Shown: in pieces, positions 36,403 to 46,900 of the stretch
How the letters are laid out: every line of letters starts with the position of its first letter
How positions within the stretch are numbered: the first letter of the stretch is position 1
Origin: Alternaria dauci
Taxonomy: Eukaryota; Ascomycota; Dothideomycetes; Pleosporales; Pleosporaceae
Direction: 5' to 3'
Assembly: GCF_042100115.1 (NCBI RefSeq)
Contig: NC_091273.1
Location: 3,410,001-3,474,000, forward strand
Length of the DNA: 64,000 nucleotides
Position numbers and translations under genes: made by a program
Notes under the pieces: generated by a model
Seen by the model: the letters and a program-made list of their open reading frames with translations, nothing else
Database searches by the model: none
What the model was told of the DNA's origin: nothing

Positions 36403-37015
36403 GTGTGTGAGTATCGCGCCTTGGGAGAGAGAGCAAAATTCAAAACTTAGCACTTAATAGATCATGATTTGTTCAACTTACCTCGTTTCAGTCCATGATT
36501 GTCGGCTTTATCACCCGCAAAGTCATTTCACATCAGCTTTCGCATTATGTTGCTAGCACCCATCATAGTGCCTTTAGGAAACGCTAGGTTTGTCTATGCC
36601 GCCTTGCCCGCTCACTCGCTAAACTCTTCCGTCCATTCACGGCATTAGCTTTCCAGATCTGCAGTCTAATGCAAGTGATGCCCAGACTATTGCCGGGTGG
36701 ACAGTCAAAACCTTGAAATGTAACATTTAACAGCTGAGCCCACCGATTCTGAGCGTCGTACCGCAGTATAGACTAGATCATCAAATCGTCCCTAGTACTC
36801 TATCCTAGTTAACTTGCTACACCAATGGTCATAATGCAGCTCGTACTTGAGAATGATCGACGTAGAATCATTCGTTACATGTGCGGTAGTATGGAGATCA
36901 TGAACCATGAGTTCGTACAAGCTGTGTGTTCGAACAATCTTCATTTCCATCCACCAACATGGCTGATGCTATCTTGCATAATCTTTACTGAACTCTGTTG
37001 AACTGATGGAGTTGC
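36403..37015. other. convergent 3' intergenic region
   Basis: This lies between the ends of the oxidoreductase gene and a small minus-strand gene. It is fairly A/T-rich, and I see no gene in it. Confidence 0.5.
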
Positions 37016-37607
37016 TCAGCTGTTGAACCAATCCACGCCTCTTACCATCTTGTCGCATATATAGCCAGTGACAAGTGCATACGTTCCCTTGTGCAGAATG
37101 TCGATGACCTGCTCATTGATCGGCCACGTCCAAGGAACCGCTGACACATTCGCGGTAGTCTCCATCAGTTGATCCAACATGATGCGGAGACCAGTATGCA
37201 TGAAGACAGCAACCGGTCCGATGACGCCGTAATAAGACATGACTGCTCGGAATGGACCAGCAAGCATTCCCATGCCGAAATGATGTGCATGGTTCAACAG
37301 GAGAGTGTGGCGCTTGTAGAATTCTGGCGAGACGCCTAGGTGGTTGCCCATTGTTCGTGCGGGTACATAGGAATCTGGGCGACCGGTGAAGAACTGCTCG
37401 ATCTTGTTCGACCCGGACATGCTAGTAAAAGTCAGTTCATTGCAAAGTGAATATCATACTGCTATTGACATACACCAAGGCCCCTACAAAGCCAGCACCA
37501 ATACCGATAGCAACGGCGCGACCGAATCCGACCTGCGGAAATTTGGGGAAGCTCGATTTGGCATCTGGAAACGAGACCGTTCCTCTCGCATTGTGGTACT
37601 GAGGCAT
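37016..37607 (-). CDS. small membrane-associated protein of unknown function
   Basis: Exons 37607-37474 and 37421-37016 encode 179 aa. The 52 nt intron has donor GTATGT and a GAACTGAC branch site. A Gly/Ala-rich hydrophobic stretch at about residues 29-45 (RAVAIGIGAGFVGALV) could be a membrane span, followed by FTGRPDSYVPARTMG and a His-rich piece (LLNHAHHFGMGM) that leads into a second hydrophobic segment (MSYYGVIGPVAVFMH). The C-terminus has a further weakly hydrophobic stretch (YALVTGYICDKM). I recognise no named family. The clean intron and start (ACCATGCC) support a real gene. The closely spaced His residues could bind a metal, but that is a guess. Confidence 0.8.
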
Positions 37608-38404
37608 GGTGGCTATGTTTTCGTTGATGTTGGTGGAGAGAAAAATTGACTTGGTATGTGAGAGAAGTGGAAATCTGGAGGTTGCTGTGTTGTTGCTGTT
37701 TTTTTATTGTCATTTGACGTTCGCGTTGTGACACAGGGTCGTCGTAGGTGACCAATGGTTTCGTTCACTTTGACGTCACGCATCGTCAGATCTTCAGATT
37801 GCGCGGAGCCACAAAGAAGCACAACACCATAATACCAAGATATATATATATATGTGAGATGTGAAATAGCTTACGAAGAGATTTGCATGAACGGAAAAGT
37901 TCATCGAGATTCGCTTGCGGGGGCATCACTACCTGATGCCAAAGTACCACTATCGGCTAAGACTCTCTTGTCACGGAGGGCAAGTCGACGTCCACGTTTT
38001 GAATGCATACCTACATGAGACAATCCGCCTATCTCAACAATCCAAGAAAGCCAAAACAGTCTTGTGTAGTCGCAGCGCCATATGAGCCAATGCTCCCAAG
38101 GATTTAAGGTGCGTGCGCTCCTCCGTATTCCTTCACTCAATAGTGATACAGGTAGCGCGTTCAGTTTTGGTCTTTACCAGACGCTGTGTTCATGGAGCGC
38201 CAATAGCGGCATACAGTGATGATGTCGTCACAGGTGAGTGCGATACAAACGCGCTTTCCGCAAAACGCAAGCAGTACCCCTACTACAAATTGTAGATATC
38301 CACGGTATTCTACATCGCTCTTGTTACTTCGACAACCACACAACCAAAGAGCGCAGTCGTATTACTTTCTCCGAAACAAACCAAAGACTGGACCTCACAG
38401 CACA
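37608..38404. other. divergent intergenic region
   Basis: This contains the promoters of the small membrane protein gene (minus) and the small F-box-like gene (plus). A short TA microsatellite lies at 37841-37853. The frame of the plus-strand gene is open back to 38216, but its ATG codons there are less convincing than the one at 38405. Confidence 0.5.
37841..37853. repeat. (TA)n microsatellite
   Basis: Thirteen bases of alternating T and A lie about 230 bp before the minus-strand gene that starts at 37607. It may be part of a core promoter or a simple repeat. Confidence 0.7.
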
Positions 38405-38947
38405 ATGTCGTCGTTCCTCGATCTGCCCGCCGAACTACGCTGCCAAGTGTACGGATACATCGCGATACCCCACACAGCGCCTCTGTCCTCTTACGTCGGG
38501 CTTTACCTATCCTGTCACCAGATCAAATCCGAGATGGATGCCGAGTGCGCCAGAGTCTCCCAACATTACCTCAAAGCCATCGAAGATCAGTTCCCGGACA
38601 TTCGTATCGACATGCCACAGTCTTTTCCCGAGATGCAACACATTCGCATGGCCATTCCTAGGTCTTCCGCCGATATTTGCCGCCGCCCAGAATTCCGCCC
38701 TCTCCTGGAGATGTTCTCTCTTCGTATCGCGACCCTCTCGATCAAGTACGACTGCTCAAACCCTTTATCTCTTCCAAACGTGCCCCTTGATGGGCTTACG
38801 GTGTTTGAATTTCCGTTCGTCGTTCGGCTCAAGAGGACAGTGGCAATTGGACCACAAGCCAACAGGTACTGCTCATACTCCGCAACAGAAGAAGTGCAAA
38901 GTCTTGCTCATTGTTTTTCGTTCTTGGAAGGCTCCGCCTCTGATTGA
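38405..38947 (+). CDS. small F-box-like protein
   Basis: A single exon of 180 aa starts MSSFLDLPAELRCQVYGYI, a pattern seen at the start of a large group of short fungal orphans with a degenerate F-box ('FLDLPAELRxxIY'). The following LSCHQIKSEMDAEC motif is also common in that group. The remainder has no recognisable substrate-binding repeats. The start at CACAATGT was preferred over upstream in-frame ATGs because the family motif begins immediately. These proteins are usually lineage-specific, and their part in ubiquitin ligases is mostly unproven. Confidence 0.82.
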   Translation: MSSFLDLPAELRCQVYGYIAIPHTAPLSSYVGLYLSCHQIKSEMDAECARVSQHYLKAIEDQFPDIRIDMPQSFPEMQHIRMAIPRSSADICRRPEFRPLLEMFSLRIATLSIKYDCSNPLSLPNVPLDGLTVFEFPFVVRLKRTVAIGPQANRYCSYSATEEVQSLAHCFSFLEGSASD

Positions 38948-39336
38948 GCCGTCCAGTGAATGGGGAAACATGACGATGAACTAAACGGCGTTTGGGAGAA
39001 AAAGCATGGGAAGGGACACAACGAGGTGTTGACCGCTGACACTACATGCTGGAGAGTGCCGCCGTTGACACCTGGGCCTACATGATCACTTACATGCTGT
39101 CAGTCGAGCGTTTTGTCTGCATGAGCCAGAGAGCTTGTTACTTACTTCAAACGAAGGTCTCGAGACGGAATACCTATGGCATCAAAAGTATGGGAGCTAA
39201 CGTATCTATCCAACATGCGGGAGTGCAGTAGGAATTCTTAGTCTTGATTCTATACAGACCTAGTTTCCTTCGTCACAGATACCAGAAATCTTCTTCCGTT
39301 ACATCGCAGTGCTACTCATGCTTCTTGACCTCAAGC
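38948..39336. other. convergent 3' intergenic region
   Basis: This lies between the ends of the F-box-like gene and the glucosidase II gene. I see nothing supported in it. Confidence 0.5.
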
Positions 39337-42300
39337 TCAATGTTCATGACCGTGATGCTCATGTCCCGCACCTTTCTCCGCAAAGTCAATCTTCCATCCC
39401 CGAGTAATGAACACACGCGGATCCCTCACTACGGCATACGCAGCCTTCTTACCCTCGGCAGCATGGAATTCAAGCGGTACAGGCTTCCTTCTCTTTGTCT
39501 CCTTCTCACCTTCCTGCATGACAATAACCTCAGCCTTGTTCTTCCAGGCCTTGGGCGCACCAACAATGATAATCTTCTCCACGCGCACCTTCTCCATAGT
39601 CTTGAGGTACTTCTCGCATTTGACAGTGCGCTTGCTGGTGTCGAGGTTGGAGGAGGTGAGGACCTGTCGGGCGCCGTCGAAGGAGAAGCGGCGGTAGATG
39701 AAGGCGCCCATTTCGTAGTCGAAGGTCTCACCGTCGTCCACATACAGAGTTCCCGCAGCGCTACCGTCCTTGTCCAGCGCGACAACGAGTGTGAAGGGAT
39801 CATACTTCATGAGGCCAGAGGATCGACGAGGGCGGTCGCGACGTGGGATGATGTGGCCTCCCTGCATGAGCAGTGGAATCTTCTCGAGCGGAGCCGGGAT
39901 AGTGTGGTGTCCGGCGCCGCTGTAGGTGGTGAAGTCAAAGTAGTCAAAGTAGGGCTGGTCGTCCGCAATGTACACAGAGACACTGTCGGCACCCTCCTTG
40001 GTAACTGGCTTAGCAAGGAGACCCGTGGAGCCAATGTAGAGCTGGTCGTCGACTTCGAAACCACGCTCATCATCAGGGTGAACCCAGAAGTTGGGCCGGA
40101 TGATGGGCGCGCCAGTAGTGTGAGCCTCGTGGAAGGCAGTGTACCAGGCAGGGAGGAGCTGGTATCGAAGACGCAGGGCCTGGGTGATGATCTCGGTGTA
40201 GGGAGAGCCAGCAATGTATGGCTCACGGCGACGAGTATCGATGTGGGCATGGCCACGGAAGAAGGGATAGTAGATACCAGCCTGGTACCAGCGAGTCAAA
40301 AGTTCCTTGCTCGGGTTACCAAAGAAGCCACCGACGTCTGCACCGCCAAAGGGGAAACCGGAGATACCCTGATTGAGTACCATAGGGATGGAGGCCTCGA
40401 GGTGAGTCCACTCAGCCTGGTTGTCGCCAGTCCACATGGCAGCAGTGCGTTGACTGCCTGAGTAGAAGGCTCGGGTAAGAACGAAGGGGCGACGAATCTC
40501 TCCCTTCTTGCGCTCGGTGATGGCTTGGTAGGTCGCGTTATGGAAGGTCATACCGTTGATGTTGTGAACGTCGCGATGCTCCCAGTTACCATGGTGCAGG
40601 TTGTCCTTGGGCATAGTCGTCTCAGGGCCGTTGAACACCGAGGGCTCGTTCATATCATTCCAGATGAAGGTGTTGTGGGCGGTACCCTTGAACTTGTCGT
40701 AGTTGAACAAGCCCTTCCACCAGTCGACGGCAGCTGGGTTAAAGCAGTCGACCCACATGGAAGAACCAGGCCAGCACCAACCCTCGTACTGGTTGCCATC
40801 TTTGTTCTTGACAGCCAGGTCTTTCTTCTTCAGCTCATCGATGATGGGGTAATCGTGAGTGTTCTTGATGTGAGGATCGATAATAGCAACAAGCTTCCTG
40901 TCGCGCTTGTCAAGCTGCTGCTGCATTGTGTCGGGGTTGGTAAAGGTCAGAGGATCCCAGGTGAAGTACTTCTTCTCCTGTGTGTACTCGATATCGAGCC
41001 AGATGACATCGTAAGGAATGTTGAACTTATCAAACCTCCTGTCAACGTCCTTGACGTCCTCGTCGGTAACGTAGTTCCATCGACACTGGTGGTAGGCGAT
41101 AGCGAAAGACTGAGGCATGGCCGTGTAACCAGTCAGTTCACCATACTGGCGAGTGAGGTCCTGAGGAGTTGGTCCGAGGAAGATGAAGACGTCCAGCAGA
41201 CCACTCTCGGACATCCAGTGTGTCTGAGTATCGGTATGACCCTCGACGCCAAGAGCGAGCGGGTTGGCGGTGTTCCTCTTCTTTGTGACGTCGATCCAAG
41301 TCTCCGCACCGTTGAGCCAAAAGACACCGACGGTGGAGCCCTTGCGATGGGCTTGCATGAACGGGATAGCGCCGTAGAGGGTCATGGGGCTGTCCATCTC
41401 GTACTCGAAGACGTCGGCGTTGTATAGTCGGTATGGCTCAGTGTAAGCATTATCGCCGCCCCTGGAGTTTGTTAGCTAAGCATCAAGATGTTGACGGACA
41501 CTGCGCACCTAGTTGTTTTGAGGGATAACCTCGTAGCATGCTCCGGGATACCAAAGACGTGTGCGTATCCCGGGAACGAGATGTCTAGCGCAACAGCCTC
41601 AGGGCCTCTCGGCTTGCTGTCCGTGTTGCCACCGAAACTCTCGTCCCACCACGTGCTTTCGTCTTCGACAGGCTCTTCGACCTTCTTCTCTTCTTCCTTG
41701 GTTTCCTCCTCGCCCTCCTTCTTTTCTTCTTGGGGCTTCTCAACCTTGGGCCGCCAGTGCTCGACGTTCATGTAGCCACGCTCGTTGAATTTGACTTGCG
41801 TCTCGCCGTCGCGTTGGAACTCGATACCAAACGGTGCATGTCGGATGACAGCCTGGTGCTTGCCGCCCTTACCGTAGACGACCTTGGTGTAGCCGTCTTC
41901 CGTGTCTGAGTTGAAAGCAGCGCCCGTGGAGGGGTTCAGGCCTCCAACAAGAGTCCATTGTGCTGCCTCGTTATATCGCTCCTTCCGCGCTTTGCTGTCG
42001 TGGCGGAGTGTGATGTCGCCCTTTGCCCTCTTCTCTTCGTCGAGAGTAACGCGTGCCACGCCAGATTCGAGGAAAGTGACGGTAAGCGGCAGACGAGCTT
42101 TCTCCTCACCTTCCTTCAGTGTCTTGAGCACGACAGCATCCAATTGGCCGTTGTTGAAGGTGATGGAGGCAGGGTCGAGGGCATAGGGTGAGGTCCAGGA
42201 GCTCGTAGCGGAGACGTCATCGGCGAACTGGCGGTTGCGCTTGCAGAAGCCCGATTGACTGCATGTTTTGAAGTTCTCGTGCTTGACGGATACTGTTGTC

Positions 42301-42474
42301 TTTTAGCAGCGTCCTTGCAGCTTCGCATATGGATAAGAAGCAACGTAATCGTGGATTGGGGACATGGAGCAGTGAGCTTAGCTACATACCAGCTGGCACG
42401 AACAGACACGCCAACAACGCCAACAAGAAAAAGACGGCCGTCCACCGGGGAGGCCGATCCCGTAAAGTAGTCAT
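39337..42474 (-). CDS. glucosidase II alpha subunit (GH31)
   Basis: Exons 42474-42390, 42292-41509 and 41461-39337 encode 997 aa; the introns are 97 and 47 nt. A signal peptide with core VFFLLALLACLFVPA leads into the ER lumen. The N-terminal beta-sandwich contains the conserved KTCSQSGFCKRNR near residue 40 and an acidic Glu/Lys-rich insert at about 190-230. The GH31 barrel has the nucleophile Asp in WNDMNEPSVF (about residue 557) and the acid/base Asp in WTGDNQAEW (about 635). The tail is His-rich (HEHHGHEH). The enzyme removes the two inner alpha-1,3-glucoses from N-glycans in the ER and so controls entry to the calnexin cycle; it normally pairs with a beta subunit, which is not in this window. 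It lies divergent to and 316 bp from NDK. Confidence 0.96.
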
Positions 42475-42790
42475 GACAGGCAGCTCTCTAGTCGACAGAA
42501 GCCAGCCCGGAATATCATCAATTCATCAATCAATCAGCCAGCCCTCGACGCTCGAGATGCCATGTGGACTTTGAAGCAGCGCCAAGGTCAGGGTCCAGCT
42601 CATCTGCACAAATCAGGCATAACTTTATGCAAGCTACCCCACTAGACAACAACGAGGGCAGCCCATACCCCACCCCTTCATAAAATTCCAGCTACACGTC
42701 CGCCCCTTCTTCCTGATTCCTCTCTCTCTCCAAGTCGTAAAGACAAATCAATTTTACCAACAAAAACTCAAAAGTCACTTCATCGCCAAA
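42475..42790. promoter_or_regulatory. compact divergent promoter, glucosidase II and NDK
   Basis: Only 316 bp separate the two start codons. On the NDK side there is a TATA-like CATAAAA near 42679 and a CT-repeat leader (about 42719-42733), both typical of highly expressed fungal genes. Confidence 0.6.
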
Positions 42791-43547
42791 ATGACTACCG
42801 AGCAGACGTATGTCCAATGCTCCGAGCCCTCCGAACCCAAGACGAGAGGGCAACTGAAGGGCGGTGAACGGTATACTGACAGATGAACAGCTTCATCGCT
42901 GTCAAGCCTGATGGTGTCCAGGTATGTACCACTTTCCCTTTTAGAAGCACCCTACTGTCCAAGTTGTCAATTGCATCAATCGCTGCAATGGATCTCTACA
43001 GTGATCCAGCTGCCACAATTGAAGCAGCAGGCTTCTCAACAAAACATAAAAAGCACATATGCTAACAAATGCTCAACAGCGTGGCCTCATCGGTCCCATC
43101 ATCACCCGCTTCGAGAACCGTGGCTTCAAGCTCGCGGCCATCAAGCTCGTCACTCCCTCCAAGGAGCACCTCGAGAAGCACTACGCCGACTTGAGCGACA
43201 AGCCCTTCTTCCCCGGTCTAATTGCCTGTACGTCGCCCCTCCGCAAAACCACACATACCGAAACAAGTCACTGACACTGTCTAGATATGGGCTCCGGCCC
43301 CGTCTGCGCCATGGTCTGGGAGGGCCGTGACGCCGTCAAGACCGGCCGCTCCATCCTCGGTGCCACCAACCCCCTGGCTTCCGCCCCCGGAACCATCCGT
43401 GGCGACTACGCCCTCGACGTTGGCCGCAACGTCTGCCACGGCTCCGACTCTGTTGAGAACGGCAAGAAGGAGATTGCTCTCTGGTTCAAGGAGGGCGAGG
43501 TCCAGAGCTGGAAGTCTGCTCAGCACGACTGGGTTTACGAGAAATAG
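42791..43547 (+). CDS. ndk: nucleoside diphosphate kinase
   Basis: Four exons (42791-42807, 42891-42921, 43080-43227, 43285-43547) encode 152 aa, the usual NDK length. The first exon has only 17 bases and the second 31, so this gene is easy to misannotate. The protein begins with the strand [16 protein letters not shown]. The active site NVCHGSDS holds the histidine that is phosphorylated (about residue 118), and the Kpn-loop region RPFF is present as DKPFFPGL. It transfers the terminal phosphate from ATP to other nucleoside diphosphates in the cytosol, as a hexamer in eukaryotes. The 158 nt second intron is the longest in the gene and has GCTAAC near its end. Confidence is near certain. Confidence 0.98.
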
Positions 43548-43938
43548 ACGTCTCATACAATTGGACCATGAGAGTGTGGAGTGTGCTTAGTAGCTCGGGG
43601 TCTTTTGTGACGAAAAGCTGGTCTACCGACTAGGCTAGTAGTTGCGAATGCATCTGGCGAAAGGCTGTCTCTGGCTTCAAGGTTCAGGTGTGGGCTATGA
43701 AGATACGATCACATGAAAAGGAACACGGTAGAAACCAATGAGACACATGAATGATCTCTATATGCCTTCCCGGGTGCGCGAGTGATGTCGCTCTGATGCC
43801 ACATGCAGCTATCGTCTAGCCACATTACTGGCACCTCACATAATGCTCCGATATAACACCCATATGCATGCTCCAATACCCATGACAATCCCTGTCCGAA
43901 GATATCCTCCGTCAACGCCGTGCAGCGAATAATAGTAC
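43548..43938. other. convergent 3' intergenic region
   Basis: This lies between NDK and the end of the giant POT1/Cdc13-like gene. It may include a last coding exon of the latter, because the stop at 43939 overlaps a good splice donor (GTGAGT). Confidence 0.45.
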
Positions 43939-46900
43939 TCACAACTCTACATCTGCCGCCCCCTTCCCCTTGTCCTTGCTCCTTGTCTTGACCCTGCCCT
44001 CTTCCTTCTCCGCCAGCTGGTTCTGTACCTTTGCACTGAACCATCTCCTCAACTTTTCCACCTCTCGCCATTCTCCCTCTCCCCTCTCGACAGCTGGACC
44101 TTTCGTCTCTTCCCTCGCTCTCAGCTCGCCAAACGCACCCCTCTTTGCGCCCCAGACAGGTTTGCCCCAGCGCCACACACACCACGCGCTTTCATCTGCA
44201 CTGACGAGGGTGGGATGCCTGTTCAATGACTTGACAGCGAACGCGCGAAGTAGAATGACATCGCCGACCTGTGCTTCTGGAAGCGCAATCTGATGAGGGC
44301 GGAAGATTTGTACTGTCGTTGTTTGGGGCCAAGTGCTAGCATCGGTGATGTGCAGGGTGGTGAACCAATGTTTCGGTCCCTTTTTGGCTTTTTGGCTTGG
44401 TGTGGTAGGAGACGTGACGAGCGCGAGGGTATCAGGATTGGCGTCCGAGTGGAATTGAGAGGAGCGGTTAATGAAGTAAGGGAGATCCTTGAGGGGGGTG
44501 TAATAGGCTAGTGGCGTAGACACGCCTTTGGAGGGTTCTTCGAGCGCGTCGGAGTCGGCGTCTGAAGATGGATCAACAAGTGTTAGGGATACGGCGGTAG
44601 TTTGGGGGTTGAGTGGCACGGCAATGGCGTCCGTGTTGGCCACATTGTCAGCTTGGAACGAGCGCAGACCTGCAGACGTGTTTTGTGTAAGCTGAGGTGT
44701 CAACAATGTATCCTGTCCCTGGTGAGTATTGGAACTGGACTGCGAATCCATGGCTGTTTGTTGTGTTGCACTTGGGGTGATAGGCTTCTTGCTACGCTTT
44801 TTCGTTCGTTGATTGATGGTAGGAGACCCAGGTGGTGAACTGCGCACAAGCTCATCGATATGAACCGTGCCTTGGTGGCCTTCACCTTCACCGAATAAGG
44901 TCTGCTCGTCCACTTCCTGACTGGCTTTTGGTGTTGCAGACTCGTCAGACTCATGCACCTTTCTCCTCGTTCTCCGAACGTTGCGCACGCTAGAAGTCAT
45001 GTCTTCCTGGGATTGTGCTACATGTCGTTGCTTGCCTGGGCTGCTGTGTAACGGCCGAGTAGCGTGTGATGAGCCAGGTTGAGCAGGACCATTACTATGC
45101 ATCTCTGACATCACCTGCGGGTCCGGTTGCTTCCCCTTCACCTTCCGGTTTGACCTTCTTAGCTCGGGCGCAGTTGCAGGGGGTGGCTTCGTGTCCTGTT
45201 CGTCCTCACCCTGAACATTAACAGCAAGATCGACAGGATCGCTGTGGTACATGTGTTCCATGTCATCGGAGGGGTGCACAGTAGATATAGAGTGCTCGGA
45301 ACGAATGCTTTCCTCTTCAGAATCTTTCATTAAAGCCACGTCCGAGTATCTGCCCTGTGAGGCACCCAATTCCTGTGACGGCTGGAAGCTGGAGAAAGAC
45401 CGGTCATAATTCTGGTTTTGTGAGGCTCCAAAATCAATTACCGGACTCACATTGCTGTGCGAAGCATGTTTGGGCAACCCTTTTCGAGGAGTAGCAGTGG
45501 CGCCGGCCGAGAAGCTGTCCGCCGGGGAAAACTGCCTCGACTGTGAACGAAGACTGTAGGGGGACGTCTGTTTGGATTCTTGCGATGGGGACAAGGCAGA
45601 ACGAGTGCGTGTCCTAGATGGTGAAACAGTTGATCGTGCGACAGAGGTCAAAGATCCTTTGGATCGTGTATTGGGCATAGAGACGGATGCGTCCTCCTTC
45701 TTTGGCGAGACTGCAGTCTTTGCTTTCGACCTGGTACTCCTTACGGGCGGTTCCGGTACAATATCCATGCGTCCTGCTCTCTGGTCGTCCTCGGGCGCCG
45801 TAGAATTCTGTTGATTCGCAGACTCAGTAGTTGCATTCGCGCTGTTCTCAAGGCCCAAGTGAGTATTGAATTCGTTTGACTGTGATATGGAGACCTCTTC
45901 TATTGATTCCACCTTGATGTCTGACTGGTGATCATGCTCAAGACCAGCTACCTGCTCATGTTCCTGGACGAATGACGAATGCTCTGCCGGGAAAGCATCT
46001 TGCAAGTAATCATCCGTAGCTTCGAAGATTGGTTCAGGTGGATGACCAATAGCAGACAAATCTTCCTCCATTTGGCGTGATACGGCATCAGATTCTGGTT
46101 CCTGGGACTGAGTGTGAGTGACTGTTTGCTCCGCTATCGTGTCAAGAGCATGTGCATCTTCGGTCGAAACATCCAGGTTTACAAACTCACTATGGCTATC
46201 AACCTCCATGGTAGGGGACTGGTCCTGAGAAGGGGAGCTGCGCTGGCTAGGCTGAAGCTGCTGCTGTTCGTGGCTGGAGCCGGCTTCGTTGTTGTTGTCC
46301 GAGGGAGAGTCCAAATCAACGATGGCTGATGCTTGATGGTCAGTTTCCTCAAGGGTTCCGCTCCTAGATTGCAGATCGTCCGCTGGACCGGAGTCTTCTT
46401 CAGACTGTTCAGCCGAAATTGATTGCATCTGTTGCTCAGCTGTTACCGAATCCATTTCTGTCTCACTCGCACCATCTTCTTCGTCTTCCGACGAAAGTTC
46501 CATCACTTCTGGCTCGCCGGGTTCGTCCACAGCGGCTTGAGAATTTGCAGTAGCCAAATCTTCACCAGCTTTATCTGATTGCTCGCTCCGGGGTGTACTC
46601 TGGCGCGACCTAAGCATTTCTTCTGCCTCAATCTTCGGAGCTTGCTCTTCAGTTGGCCGCCCTTCTGGTGGAGGCGACGATAGATCCAGGGGACGCGAAA
46701 AGCCAGCACCGTCTATGCCGAATGTGAAGCGCACGGGTGTGAAGGCTGATTCATGGTTCGGATGGAACACCGAAGCCCTCGATGAGCCTATTGAGCTGAA
46801 AAATGATGTCTCGCCAATATAGCTTGCTTCGCTCGGTAACTCTTGCCCCTCCTCCTCCGCAGCATCGACTCCCAGCGACTGCTCGCCAGTAGCAGCATGG

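Noticed and set aside
39244..40461. 405-codon plus-strand frame
   Set aside because: It lies antisense to the glucosidase II gene, whose catalytic motifs are intact, and shows no domain; it is a shadow of biased codon use.
40525..41427. 300-codon plus-strand frame
   Set aside because: Also antisense to the glucosidase II gene and without recognisable domains.
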